Assembly (NCBI RefSeq): GCF_016758255.1
Contig: NZ_QYAD01000001.1
Span: 682,001 to 746,000 of the forward strand
DNA: 64,000 bases
From: Leucobacter chromiireducens subsp. chromiireducens
GTDB taxonomy: Bacteria > Actinomycetota > Actinomycetes > Actinomycetales > Microbacteriaceae
Reading direction: 5' to 3'
The position numbers and the translations under genes were made by a program. This document shows, piece after piece, positions 40,569 through 49,367 of the stretch (its first letter is position 1; each line of letters opens with the position of its first letter). Under the pieces are notes generated by a model that searched no databases, had not been told where the DNA came from, and saw only the letters and a program-made list of their open reading frames with translations.

Positions 40569-41473
40569 GCATGACTGCCGCGCCCACTCGTGCCGCGCGG
40601 GGGAGCGGCGCGGCGACCGCACTCACGGCGCTTGCGCCAATGATCTGGGGCACCACCTACTTTGTCACCACCGAGTTCCTGCCGACGGGGCACCCGCTCT
40701 TCGCGTCGCTCGTGCGGGCGCTTCCCGCGGGCCTCGTGGTGCTCGCGGCGACGCGCGTGCTGCCGCGGGGGCGCTGGTGGTGGCGGTCGCTGGTGCTCGG
40801 CGCGCTGTTTATCGGGGTGTTCTTCCCGCTTCTGTTTGTTGCGGCAGAGCGGCTCCCCGGTGGCGTCGCGGCGACGGTGGGCGCGCTGCAGCCGATCATT
40901 GTTGCGGTGCTCGCGCGGGTGATGCTCGGCGAAGCCGTTGCGCCCGCGCGCCTGGCCTTCGGCGGCCTGGGTGTCATCGGGGTGGCGCTCATCACCCTGA
41001 CTCCGCAGGCGAGACTCGATCCGATCGGGATCCTGGCGGCGCTCGGCACCGCCGTCTCGCTCGCGCTCGGCATGATTCTTGCCCGGCGCTGGGGGCGACC
41101 CGCCGGAGTGGGGGCCGTGGCGTTTACGGGCTGGCAGCTGACCGCAGGCGGGCTCATGCTCCTCGTGCCCGCGCTGGTGTTCGAGGGTGTTCCCGCACAG
41201 ATTGATGCGCCCGCGCTGGGCGGTTACCTGTGGCTGGCGCTCTTCGGTGGGCTCATCTCGTACACGCTCTGGTTTGGCGGGCTCGGGCGAATATCGATTG
41301 CCGCGGCCTCGTTCTTGGGCCTCCTCTCGCCGGTGGTTGCGGTGGCGATTGACGTGCTCGTGCTGCGCGCCGAGTTCTCTGGCGGGCAGGTGGTGGGCCT
41401 GGTGCTCACGCTCGCGGCGCTGCTCGGCGGGGCGCTTGGCGGGGGACGTGATGCACAACGGAAAAAGTCGTGA
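40565..41473 (+). CDS. EamA-family (DMT) transporter
   Basis: 302 aa from GTG at 40565. Two EamA repeats, ten TM segments (WGTTYFVTTEFLPTGHPLF; VALITLTPQARLDPIGILAA). Exports amino acids or metabolites in relatives. Co-transcribed with the FMN reductase and probably LysR-controlled. Confidence 0.88.
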   Translation: MSMTAAPTRAARGSGAATALTALAPMIWGTTYFVTTEFLPTGHPLFASLVRALPAGLVVLAATRVLPRGRWWWRSLVLGALFIGVFFPLLFVAAERLPGGVAATVGALQPIIVAVLARVMLGEAVAPARLAFGGLGVIGVALITLTPQARLDPIGILAALGTAVSLALGMILARRWGRPAGVGAVAFTGWQLTAGGLMLLVPALVFEGVPAQIDAPALGGYLWLALFGGLISYTLWFGGLGRISIAAASFLGLLSPVVAVAIDVLVLRAEFSGGQVVGLVLTLAALLGGALGGGRDAQRKKS

Positions 41474-41484
41474 TACTCTCGATC

Positions 41485-41527
41485 TGCAACGAAATCAGTT
41501 GCAAAATGATTGTTAAGCTACTGTATC
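41485..41527 (+). promoter_or_regulatory. Promoter/operator of PACE gene
   Basis: Inverted repeat TGCAAC (41485-41490) and GTTGCA (41498-41503), and TTGCAA (41499-41504) with TGTATC (41522-41527) as -35/-10 at 17-bp spacing. A repressor binding the palindrome would block the -35 box. Inferred. Confidence 0.45.
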
Positions 41528-41591
41528 CGCGCATAGCGTGAGTGTCCAAAGGGGGCGCTCCGCGGGCAGTAGGTCTCTCTGGAGTGATACC

Positions 41592-42170
41592 GTGACCGCC
41601 ACCGGCCACACCTCAAGCGCGCTCGCGCCGTCCCTGTCCACCGTCGCAGACACGATCGCCGAGGTCGTCGATACCGCGACGAACCGCGTCGTGGGAAGCG
41701 GCTCCGCTGAGCGCCCGCGGCGCTTCTTCCAGGCGCACCCCGTGCTCCGTCGTGTCACCTTCGTGGCCGGCTACGAGGGCCTCAGCGTGCTCTTCACCGT
41801 CGTGGTGCTGAGTTCGCTGCTCGGCCACGGCGGCGGGCAGTCCACGCTCACCGCGGTGCTGCTCTCCACGACCGCGACCATCTGGAACTACGTCTGGAAC
41901 ACCATCTTCGAGGCGATCGAGCGCCGCACCGGCGCCACGGGTCGCGGCGCGGGATCCCGTGCGCTCCACGCGATCGGGTACGAGGGCGGGGTGCTCTTCT
42001 TCACGATCCCGCTCGTCATGTTCATGCTCGGGCTGGGCTTCGTGGAGGCGATCCTGCTCGAGGGCGGACTGCTCGTCTTCTTCCTCGTGTTCACGGTGGT
42101 CTACACCTGGGCGTTTGACCGTGTGTTCGGGCTGCCGGCATCGGCGCTCGCGGCGCACGACGCCGAGTAG
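41592..42170 (+). CDS. PACE-family efflux protein
   Basis: 192 aa from GTG at 41592 (GGAG upstream; a GTG at 41538 is an alternative). Two BTP domains with the repeated pattern RRVTFVAGYEGLSVLFTVVV and RALHAIGYEGGVLFFTIPLV, plus WNYVWNTIFEAIERR. Members export chlorhexidine and short-chain diamines. Confidence 0.85.
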   Translation: MTATGHTSSALAPSLSTVADTIAEVVDTATNRVVGSGSAERPRRFFQAHPVLRRVTFVAGYEGLSVLFTVVVLSSLLGHGGGQSTLTAVLLSTTATIWNYVWNTIFEAIERRTGATGRGAGSRALHAIGYEGGVLFFTIPLVMFMLGLGFVEAILLEGGLLVFFLVFTVVYTWAFDRVFGLPASALAAHDAE

Positions 42171-42196
42171 GCCGCAGGCTCGCTGCGGCATCCATG

Positions 42197-42242
42197 CGCC
42201 GCGGGCGCGTAGCCGGGGACTCCCGACCACGCGCCCGCGGCG
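42197..42242. terminator. Bidirectional terminator
   Basis: Perfect 14-bp stem CGCCGCGGGCGCGT / ACGCGCCCGCGGCG between the convergent PACE and SDR genes. Confidence 0.75.
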
Positions 42243-42258
42243 TCGTGTGTTCCGAGGA

Positions 42259-43086
42259 TTAGGACATGATCTTCGCGAAGGTATCGCGGATGCCCTGCTC
42301 GTTCCATGACCAGATGTCGTCCCCACGCAGTACTGCGTCGGCGCCGCCGTCGCAGTAGATCGTCTGGCCACAGCAGTGCGTGTTCTGCTCGGAGGTGAGC
42401 CAGATCAGCAGGTTGGCGATGCTCTCGGGTGGCTGATGCGAGTTCAGCGGCATCGGCACGGAGCGGTCCACCAACTGTCGGCCTTCCTCGCTCGAGAGCA
42501 GCTCCTGGGTCATTGGGGTGATCACCGTGCCGGGTCCAACCGCGTTCACGGGGATGCCCGCGCCCGCCCAGCGAGCAGTGGGGGCTTCGCGGCGCACCCA
42601 GCGGGAGATCGCCTGCTTCGAGGATGAGTAGATGAGGTTGCCGGTCTGTGGATCGGCCTCGAGCTGCTCTGCGATCGCGCGGGCGGCGGCTTCGTCGCCG
42701 CTGAGCAGCGCGTCGACGAGTGGTGGTGCGACCGGCTGCAATGACGCCATTGAGGAGATGAGTGCGACGCGGGGTGCAGCTGACTGCGTGAGCGCCGGCT
42801 GCATCGCCTCCAGGAACTCGGTCATGCCGAAGTAGTTCACCGATGCGGTGATCACCTTCGGGATGGCGAGGCCCGCGCACGCGATGACCGCATCGACGGT
42901 GCCGCCCGCCAGGCGGGTGGCCTCCTCTGCTGCAGCGATCCGACCCTCACGCGTGGACAGATCGCCGGATACCTCGACGCCCTTCAGGTCGACCCCGATC
43001 ACGGTGTTTCCGGCCTCCCGGAGCAACTGCGTGGTGGTCTTGCCGATTCCGGAAGCGGCTCCCGTGACAACATAGATGCGTGGCAT
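42259..43086 (-). CDS. SDR oxidoreductase, 3-alpha-HSD/coniferyl-alcohol-dehydrogenase-like
   Basis: 275 aa from ATG at 43086, with AAAGGA upstream. Cofactor loop VVTGAASGIGKTTTQLLREA, catalytic Ser in ALISSMAS, and YSSSK. The long insertion before the active site (VDALLSGDEAAARAIAEQLE) is typical of this subgroup. NAD-dependent oxidation of a steroid or aromatic alcohol; substrate unknown. Co-transcribed with the MarR gene. Confidence 0.86.
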   Translation of the reverse strand: MPRIYVVTGAASGIGKTTTQLLREAGNTVIGVDLKGVEVSGDLSTREGRIAAAEEATRLAGGTVDAVIACAGLAIPKVITASVNYFGMTEFLEAMQPALTQSAAPRVALISSMASLQPVAPPLVDALLSGDEAAARAIAEQLEADPQTGNLIYSSSKQAISRWVRREAPTARWAGAGIPVNAVGPGTVITPMTQELLSSEEGRQLVDRSVPMPLNSHQPPESIANLLIWLTSEQNTHCCGQTIYCDGGADAVLRGDDIWSWNEQGIRDTFAKIMS

Positions 43087-43097
43087 GAGTGTTCCTT

Positions 43098-43619
43098 TCA
43101 CTGTGGTGGTGTTGCGAGTAGCCCCGCCACAAAGCGGGGAAGCAGTGCGGTGAACGTGCGGAGGTCTTCGGGATCCCAATCAAGCGTTGCCGCCGTGATC
43201 ATCGCGACCCCGGCGCCGAACAGCTTTTCGAAGATTTCTTGTCCGCGCCGAGAAAGCCCGATCGACACCGAGCGTCGGTCGTGCGGTGTCGCGTTGCGGG
43301 CGAGGAGGTCGACGCTCTCGAGCCGTGCGATGAGCTTCGAGGCGGACGGGCGGCTGAGGTGAAGGTCGTCTGCCAGCTTGCTCGGGGTGGTTTCGCCCTG
43401 TGCGATGCCCAGCAGGTACAGCGCGCGCACCGCAACCGGGTCGAGGGTAATCCCCGATGCGCCGACCACGCTGCGCTGCATCTCCTGCGATGACCAGTGC
43501 GAGATGAGGCGGGTGAGTGCGAGGAGCACCTCCCCGGTCTCGCGTGTGCTCGGCCGCCGGGTGGGCTCAGGTTTCGAGAGCTCCGGATCGTAGGCATCTC
43601 GGAGCGGCGTGTTCACCAT
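43098..43619 (-). CDS. MarR-family regulator
   Basis: 173 aa from ATG at 43619 (a GTG at 43628 is possible). Winged helix (TTPSKLADDLHLSRPSASKL, IARLESVDLLARNATPHDRR). Lies 11 bp upstream of the SDR gene and divergent from the NAD-binding protein gene, with a palindrome between them. Probably represses both until a phenolic ligand binds. Confidence 0.87.
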   Translation of the reverse strand: MVNTPLRDAYDPELSKPEPTRRPSTRETGEVLLALTRLISHWSSQEMQRSVVGASGITLDPVAVRALYLLGIAQGETTPSKLADDLHLSRPSASKLIARLESVDLLARNATPHDRRSVSIGLSRRGQEIFEKLFGAGVAMITAATLDWDPEDLRTFTALLPRFVAGLLATPPQ

Positions 43620-43638
43620 GCCTCGCACTCTACGCCCG

Positions 43639-43659
43639 ATAGTTGCCCGAGGTAACTAT
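43639..43659. promoter_or_regulatory. MarR operator
   Basis: ATAGTTGCC-CGA-GGTAACTAT, nine-base arms with one mismatch, between divergent marR-like and NAD-binding genes. It resembles sites for MarR-family proteins. Confidence 0.65.
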
Positions 43660-43701
43660 ATTTTCCTCGCGACTTTCAGGCTTGAGGCCTAGGGTGGCCG
43701 C

Positions 43702-44349
43702 ATGGCACGCATCATTCTCTTCGGCGGCCACGGCCGCGTCGCACTCTTGACCGAACCGCTCCTGGCCGCACGCGGCGACCAGGTCACGGCAATCATCCGA
43801 TCCGCAGACCAGGCCGAGGCGGTGATCGCCGCTGGTGCGACGCCGCACGTCGCTGACGTTGAGACGCTCGACGAGCACGCGATCGCCGAGCTCATCATCG
43901 GGCACGACGCGGTCGTGTGGTCGGCCGGCGCCGGGGGCGGGAACCCCGCGCGCACGCGCGCCGTGGATCAGGACGCCGCAATTCGCACGATGACCGCGTC
44001 GGCGCTCGCTGGGGTACCGCGATTCATCATGGTGTCGTACTTTGGGTCTTCGCCAGACCACGGAGTTCCCGAGGACCACTCGTTCTACGCGTACGCCGAG
44101 GCGAAGGCTGCAGCAGATGAGCACCTCCGCAGCACCGCCCTTGACTGGACTGTTCTCGGGCCGAGCACACTCACTGCAGATGCGGGGACCGGGCTCATCG
44201 AAGCGCGCGCCGAGGCGTCGAGTTCGGTGTCACGCGCAAACGTCGCCGCGGTCATCGCGGCAACGCTCGCCGATGTTGGAACGACGCATCGCACGATCCG
44301 CTTCAACGACGGCGAGACACCGATCCTGCACGCGCTCGCCGCGCGCTAA
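43702..44349 (+). CDS. NAD(P)-binding atypical SDR
   Basis: 215 aa. Rossmann start RIILFGGHGRVALLTEPLLA, then HDAVVWSAGAGGGNP, FIMVSYFGSSPDHG and YAEAKAAADEHLRSTALDWT. NAD(P)H-binding family PF13460 (YwnB-like). Enzyme or redox sensor; unknown substrate. Divergent from the MarR gene. Confidence 0.83.
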   Translation: MARIILFGGHGRVALLTEPLLAARGDQVTAIIRSADQAEAVIAAGATPHVADVETLDEHAIAELIIGHDAVVWSAGAGGGNPARTRAVDQDAAIRTMTASALAGVPRFIMVSYFGSSPDHGVPEDHSFYAYAEAKAAADEHLRSTALDWTVLGPSTLTADAGTGLIEARAEASSSVSRANVAAVIAATLADVGTTHRTIRFNDGETPILHALAAR

Positions 44350-44376
44350 CACGCCCACCAGGGCTGGGGGAAAACG

Positions 44377-44682
44377 TTAGGGGGCGTCCGGCCACTCGAT
44401 CGTTGCGTCGAAGTCCGGGTGGCGGCGCAGCCAGGCGGCGACAAACGGGCAGCGCGGAATGATGATGAGTCCCTCGGCGCGGGTCTGCTCGAGCGCGGCG
44501 GAGACCAGCGTGCCGCCCAGCCCACGGCCACCGAATGCCGGGTCGATCTCCGTATGCATGAAGTCGCGGCGCGTGCCGCCCGCGCGGCTGCGGTACTCGG
44601 CAAAGCCGGCGAGCTCGCCCTCGACGGTCACGGCAAAGCGCTGCTTTGCGGGCTCGTGGATCACCTGGATCTGGTCGCTCAT
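44377..44682 (-). CDS. YjdJ-type GNAT acetyltransferase
   Basis: 101 aa, short GNAT of the PF14542 type: FAVTVEGELAGFAEYRS, MHTEIDPAFGGRGLGGTLVS with the Q/RxxGxG/A-like loop (GGRGLGG), and CPFVAAWLRRHPDF. Substrate unknown. Followed on the same strand by the pirin gene start upstream. Confidence 0.88.
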   Translation of the reverse strand: MSDQIQVIHEPAKQRFAVTVEGELAGFAEYRSRAGGTRRDFMHTEIDPAFGGRGLGGTLVSAALEQTRAEGLIIIPRCPFVAAWLRRHPDFDATIEWPDAP

Positions 44683-44720
44683 GTGGAACTCCTTCGGTCG
44701 TGGGTGGGAGGGGATAAGAA

Positions 44721-45800
44721 CTACTGCCGGCGCGGCACGAGCTTCGTGATGGGCAGCGGTGGCGCCGGGAGCGGGGGCGCAGGCTCATCGTCGGGCAGCG
44801 CGAAGCGCAGCGGGTCGACGGGCGCCGCGTGGTTGCGGGACGAGCCGGGGTGGCTTGCTGAGGGGGCGTCGTCGGCGGGATCGGCGACTCCGGCGGCGGC
44901 GATTCGCGCCTGCCAGTCGGCTCGTGCCCGCGCAATCTCATCGTGGCTGCGCCCCATGAAGTTCCACCACATGATCAGCTGCTCACTGAGCGGTTCGCCC
45001 CCGATGAAGAGCAGGCGTGCTCCGTCAGGGCCTGCGGTGAGGCAGATGGTCTCGACGCCGAGCGGTGCAAAACCGAGTTCGGTAGGGGCGATCGGGAGCT
45101 CCTGCGCATGCTCGCCGCTGCCACGCATCAGCGTGACGCTGCCGGCGTCAACGAGCACCGCGTGCTCGAACCCTGCCTGCACCTGCAGCGGCAGCACGGC
45201 GCCCGGTTCGAGCCGCAGTTCAGCGCCCACGAGCGGGGAGAACGTGGCAACGGGGGAACGCTCGCCAAGCAACTCGCCGAGGAACACCTGCGCAGCCCAG
45301 CCGAGGCCGCGCTTGGTGGGCGGTTCATAGTGCGCAAAGCCCGGGTCGGTGTCGGCGGCACCCTGCGGCAGCGCAACCCACAGCTGCGCACCGTGGAGCA
45401 CGGTCGTGGTCTTCGTGGAGCGCTCCGAGTGGCTGATACCGCGGCCCGCGGTCATGAGATTCAGCTCGCCCGGGCGCACGAAGGCGTGGTGCCCCGCGCT
45501 GTCGCGGTGCTCGATCTCGCCGGAGAACAGCCAGCTGACGGTTTGCAGGCCCGTGTGAGGGTGCGCAGCGACGTCCATGCCGCCCGACACCGACACGTCA
45601 TCGGGGCCGTAATGGTCCAGGAAGCACCACGCCCCCACAAACGACCGTGCACGCTGAGGGAGGGTTCGCCGCACGTTCATGGCGCGTACGCCGCCGAGCG
45701 GAACATCGCGGGGCTCGATGATCATGGGTGGCTGCGCCGCACCCGCCTCATCGCGGTTGGCGCAGAGCGTCTCCTCGGGCGCAGCCTCTGGGTTGCTCAT
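44721..45800 (-). CDS. Pirin family protein
   Basis: 359 aa. N-terminal cupin with metal-ligating HPHTGLQTVSWLFSGEIEHR and ISHSE; C-terminal cupin of the pirin type. A longer than usual Pro/Ala-rich C terminus. Quercetinase-like or regulatory role in relatives; unknown here. Confidence 0.88.
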   Translation of the reverse strand: MSNPEAAPEETLCANRDEAGAAQPPMIIEPRDVPLGGVRAMNVRRTLPQRARSFVGAWCFLDHYGPDDVSVSGGMDVAAHPHTGLQTVSWLFSGEIEHRDSAGHHAFVRPGELNLMTAGRGISHSERSTKTTTVLHGAQLWVALPQGAADTDPGFAHYEPPTKRGLGWAAQVFLGELLGERSPVATFSPLVGAELRLEPGAVLPLQVQAGFEHAVLVDAGSVTLMRGSGEHAQELPIAPTELGFAPLGVETICLTAGPDGARLLFIGGEPLSEQLIMWWNFMGRSHDEIARARADWQARIAAAGVADPADDAPSASHPGSSRNHAAPVDPLRFALPDDEPAPPLPAPPLPITKLVPRRQ

Positions 45801-45849
45801 CGGGACTCCCTTCGGACGCTGCGATCCTGATCGAGATCGCAGATCACTC

Positions 45850-46608
45850 TCAGTCTGTCACGCGGTCTTGCGAACGTGGCTGAACGCTCGGGCGCCGCGA
45901 GCGAACATCGTCAGGCGCGCTGGGTGCGTACACGCCGGCGCGCGCCTGTCCTGTGAGCTGCTGGATCGCGCGCATGATGCGTTCAGTTGCCTCCCGCCTC
46001 GCCTGCCCGGCAGGAAGCTCTGCGAGATCTGCGAGTGGCACGGGAGCCCCGTAGCGCACCGCAACCCGCGGCGGGCGGGAGCTGTCGGGGTTGCGCAGCG
46101 CGCGGTTGGTGCCGACGAGCCCCACGGGAACGACCGTCGCACCCGTCTCAAGTGCCAGCCACGCCGCCCCGCCCCGCCCGCGGTAGAGCCGACCGTCACG
46201 GGAGCGGCTGCCCTCGGGAAACACGACGAACACCTCGCCCGCGGCGAGCACTTCGCTCCCTGCCTCGAGTGCGAGCTGAGCGGCGTTCGACGCCTCGCGG
46301 TGCACGGGCACCGCGCCGATGCCGCGGAAGAACCAGCTGCCCAGCCGCCCCTCGAAAAGCGACGCCTTGGCGAGGAACTGCACCTTGCGCCGCGAGGTGG
46401 TGGGGATCAGTACGGTGTCGAGGCCGGAGAGATGGTTGCTCGCGAGCAGCACCGGACCGGCCTTGGGAATGTGCGTGCGGCCGGTGACCCGGGGGCGGTA
46501 GCGCAGCCAGAGGAGCGGGCGGAGCAGCGCGCGGCCGATGAAGAACACCGGGCCCGGTCGAGCACGACTGCGCTCGGGCCGCACCTTGTCCGCCTCGCGC
46601 TCGGTCAC
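45850..46608 (-). CDS. plsC: 1-acyl-glycerol-3-phosphate acyltransferase
   Basis: 252 aa from GTG at 46608, overlapping the NUDIX stop (GTGA). PlsC family: catalytic motif NHLSGLD (HX4D), phosphate site FPEGSRSRDGRL, and PVGLVGTNRAL. Makes phosphatidate at the membrane. Co-transcribed with the NUDIX gene. Confidence 0.87.
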   Translation of the reverse strand: MTEREADKVRPERSRARPGPVFFIGRALLRPLLWLRYRPRVTGRTHIPKAGPVLLASNHLSGLDTVLIPTTSRRKVQFLAKASLFEGRLGSWFFRGIGAVPVHREASNAAQLALEAGSEVLAAGEVFVVFPEGSRSRDGRLYRGRGGAAWLALETGATVVPVGLVGTNRALRNPDSSRPPRVAVRYGAPVPLADLAELPAGQARREATERIMRAIQQLTGQARAGVYAPSAPDDVRSRRPSVQPRSQDRVTD

Positions 46609-47141
46609 GATGTTGAGGGTTCGGTCGTCGTGGGGTCCGCCGTCGCGGCTCCCGCCGCCTGCTCGGCGAGTAGCGCAGGGAACACCAGCTCCGTGTTCAG
46701 CGGCGCGAGATCGTCGCGAGCGAGGGTTGGATCGACCCACTCGAGCTGTGCGATCTCCGCCTGCGGCGTCGCGGTGGCCGCTTCGGGCACCAGTGGGTGC
46801 TCGAATACGGTCGCCTCAACGAGATGACCAGGCTCGTTCGCGGCTGCCGTGCGGAACACACCGAGAGGGCGCAGCGCAGCGCGATCCAGTGCGAGGTCCA
46901 GCTCTTCCGCGCACTCGCGCACTGCGGTGTCGCGGGGATCCTCACCGGGTTCGTGCTTGCCGCCGGGGAGCATCAGCGCGCTCGTGCCGCGCTTGCGGAC
47001 GTTGAGCACGCGCCCAAGCTCGTCACGCAGCACCACCGCGCTCACCCGAATGATGCGGGCCTCCGCGCCTCCGCGCTCCGCGGTGTGCTCGCGGGTGCTC
47101 GCCGGGACTGTGGACTGCGAAGAGTCGGGTGCGTTGCTCAT
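46605..47141 (-). CDS. NUDIX hydrolase
   Basis: 178 aa. NUDIX box GGKHEPGEDPRDTAVRECAE then EELD, fitting GX5EX7REUXEE. Cleaves nucleoside diphosphate derivatives; substrate unknown. Tail is Ala/Thr-rich. Confidence 0.9.
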   Translation of the reverse strand: MSNAPDSSQSTVPASTREHTAERGGAEARIIRVSAVVLRDELGRVLNVRKRGTSALMLPGGKHEPGEDPRDTAVRECAEELDLALDRAALRPLGVFRTAAANEPGHLVEATVFEHPLVPEAATATPQAEIAQLEWVDPTLARDDLAPLNTELVFPALLAEQAAGAATADPTTTEPSTS

Positions 47142-47162
47142 TCGATGATGATAGCCGCGCCG

Positions 47163-47975
47163 CTAGTTCAGGTAGGTGGGTGCCGCTGGCAGCTCGAAGA
47201 ACTCCTCGAGTGTCGTCGTGCCCGTACGCTCCATCTCCGCGGCAAGCTCTGGGCCGACGTACCTGAAGTGCCAGGGCTCTGGGGTGAAACCGGTGATTTT
47301 CTGCTTGCCAACCGGGTACCGCACGATGAAGCCGTAGTCCGCAGCGTGTTCACCGAGCCAGGCTCCCGCGGGGGTATCGCCGAAGCACGCGTCGAGGTAG
47401 CACGCACCGTGGTCATCGAGGTCAACGACGAGGCCGGTCTGATGCTCGGAGTGCCCGGGGCGCGCGGAGTACGTGTCTGCCGCGGCGGCACCGTCGCGCG
47501 CAACATAGTTGTCATAGAGCGCCACCTGTGTCGCGTAGTCGCGGTAGGCGCTGATGACGCGAACCTCGTGGCCCGCCTGCGCGGCGCCCGCGATCAGGGC
47601 TTCCACGGCGCGTGCCGCGGGCTCGCGGAGGGGCTGTGAAAACTCGTTCTCGATCCCCTCAGGCATGACGAGGTCGCTCGGCGCGAAGTCCACGGGAGCG
47701 AGCGGCCGCGCCTTGTTGCTCACCACCCAGATCGAGGCTGGGTCGTCGAGCGAGTGCGCGGCGCGATCGAACGCGGGATCCTCACTGGACGCAGGCGGTG
47801 CGGGCTCGGGTGCGGGCTCCGAGGCGGGGGACGTGTCGCTCGGGCTCGGGCCTGCCTCGCCCACGGGCTCGGGGGCACAGCCGGCAGCACTGAGGCTGAG
47901 TGCGAGGGCCGTGCCGAGCATGAGGAACGTTCGAAGCGGCCGGGCGGCGCGGTCGGCAGAGCAGAGGTGACGCAT
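47163..47975 (-). CDS. VanY-like D,D-carboxypeptidase lipoprotein
   Basis: 270 aa. Signal peptide with lipobox SAAGC, a Pro/Ser-rich spacer, then the M15 peptidase: VISAYRDYATQVALYDNYVA, SEHQTGLVVDLDDHG with the zinc ligands His and Asp, and PEPWHFRYVG with the third His. Trims D-Ala from peptidoglycan stem peptides outside the membrane. Confidence 0.9.
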   Translation of the reverse strand: MRHLCSADRAARPLRTFLMLGTALALSLSAAGCAPEPVGEAGPSPSDTSPASEPAPEPAPPASSEDPAFDRAAHSLDDPASIWVVSNKARPLAPVDFAPSDLVMPEGIENEFSQPLREPAARAVEALIAGAAQAGHEVRVISAYRDYATQVALYDNYVARDGAAAADTYSARPGHSEHQTGLVVDLDDHGACYLDACFGDTPAGAWLGEHAADYGFIVRYPVGKQKITGFTPEPWHFRYVGPELAAEMERTGTTTLEEFFELPAAPTYLN

Positions 47976-48018
47976 GGCGCCAGCCTAGTCGCGGCTGGGC
48001 CGCGGCTAGGCTGAGTGC

Positions 48019-49317
48019 ATGACGGATGGCAGAGATCAGCACACGCCGATGCCGGGCAGCGAAGATCCTGGTCGCGCACGAGTTCGACGCGAAATGTCGC
48101 GCGGCAAGAAGCTGACGGTGTGGATCGCGGTCGCCGCGCTCGTGTTGGCGGCAGCCGCGGCGGGGGCCCTGGCGCTCCTTCCGAAGCGGGCCGAGGCCCC
48201 GGCCGCGTCTCCGAAGCCGACGCAGGCGCCAACTGAGGCGCCGACGCCAAGCCCCGATCCCACGCCCGCGTCACCCGCCCCCGTGCACATGATTGCCATG
48301 GGCGACATGCTGCCGCACGACGCCGTGAACGCGGCCGCTGAGCAGCAGGGCGGCAGCTACGACTACGCGCAGTTCTTTGCGGGGATTCGTGCGCAGCTCG
48401 ATGCAGCCGATGTGACCTTCTGTAACCAGGAGGTGCCGAGCGCCGGGGTCGAGTTCGGCATCAGCGGCTATCCCACGTTCAACGCGCCTACCGAGTTCGC
48501 GCGCGATCTGCGTGGCGGCGCAGGGTGCGATCTCGTGAACACCGCAACGAACCACACCGCCGACAAGGGCACCGCTGGCATCGCCGCCACCCGGGCCGCG
48601 TGGGACGGCCTCGCGCCCGCGGTGGTCTCAGGGGCAAACCGCAGCGCGGCCGAGCAGCGCGAGGTCCACGTCTTCGACGCCGAGGGCGTGAACGTCGCAC
48701 TCGTCTCGTTTGCCGAATACTCGAACGCACCCATCGACGGGGTATCGCTCAACATGATGTCGGATACTGCCCTCGTCACCGAGTTGCTGGAGAAAGCACG
48801 TGCCGCAGCCGATGTCGTCGTGGTGTCGGCGCACTGGGGCACCGAGGACTCGCACGAGGTGAACGATGCGCAGCGCGCCTTCGCGCAACAGGTTGCGGAT
48901 CTCGGCGCAGACGTGGTCATTGGAACCGGTCCGCACGTGCTGCAGCCCGTCACCTGGCTCGACCGTGCGGGCGGCGGCCGCACCCTCGTCTGGTACTCGC
49001 TCGGCAACATGCTCAACACGCAGCTCGAGCTTGATCAGCGCACCGGTGTGATCGCGGCCTTCGACCTCGTGCGCGAGGCCGAAGGTGGGCCGGTGCGGGT
49101 GGAGTCGCCCACCGCGGTACTCACGTACATGCACTACGACTGGAGTGCAGAGGAGGAAGCCGCGGGTGATCTGATGGCACGAAAGAACCTGAGCATCACG
49201 CCGCTCGCCGGGGCGGATGCGCTGCTTGAACGCACGCGCTTCGGAACGACCGCGGCCGCGCAGGTGGCAGCATCCACAGCGATCCTCGGCCCCGACGTGC
49301 AGGTGATGCCGGAGTAG
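48019..49317 (+). CDS. CapA-family (PGA capsule) protein
   Basis: 432 aa. N-terminal TM anchor (KLTVWIAVAALVLAAAAAGA), Pro-rich spacer, then the CapA/PgsA calcineurin-like fold: IAMGDMLPHDAVN, VTFCNQEVPSA, NTATNHTADKG, VVVSAHWGTE, VVIGTGPHVLQP. Metal-dependent hydrolase linked to poly-gamma-glutamate or capsule in relatives. Confidence 0.88.
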   Translation: MTDGRDQHTPMPGSEDPGRARVRREMSRGKKLTVWIAVAALVLAAAAAGALALLPKRAEAPAASPKPTQAPTEAPTPSPDPTPASPAPVHMIAMGDMLPHDAVNAAAEQQGGSYDYAQFFAGIRAQLDAADVTFCNQEVPSAGVEFGISGYPTFNAPTEFARDLRGGAGCDLVNTATNHTADKGTAGIAATRAAWDGLAPAVVSGANRSAAEQREVHVFDAEGVNVALVSFAEYSNAPIDGVSLNMMSDTALVTELLEKARAAADVVVVSAHWGTEDSHEVNDAQRAFAQQVADLGADVVIGTGPHVLQPVTWLDRAGGGRTLVWYSLGNMLNTQLELDQRTGVIAAFDLVREAEGGPVRVESPTAVLTYMHYDWSAEEEAAGDLMARKNLSITPLAGADALLERTRFGTTAAAQVAASTAILGPDVQVMPE

Positions 49318-49367
49318 GCCGGCCCGGCGCGGGCTCGGCTGATCGGTGCTCGCGCTCGGCGCCTGCG

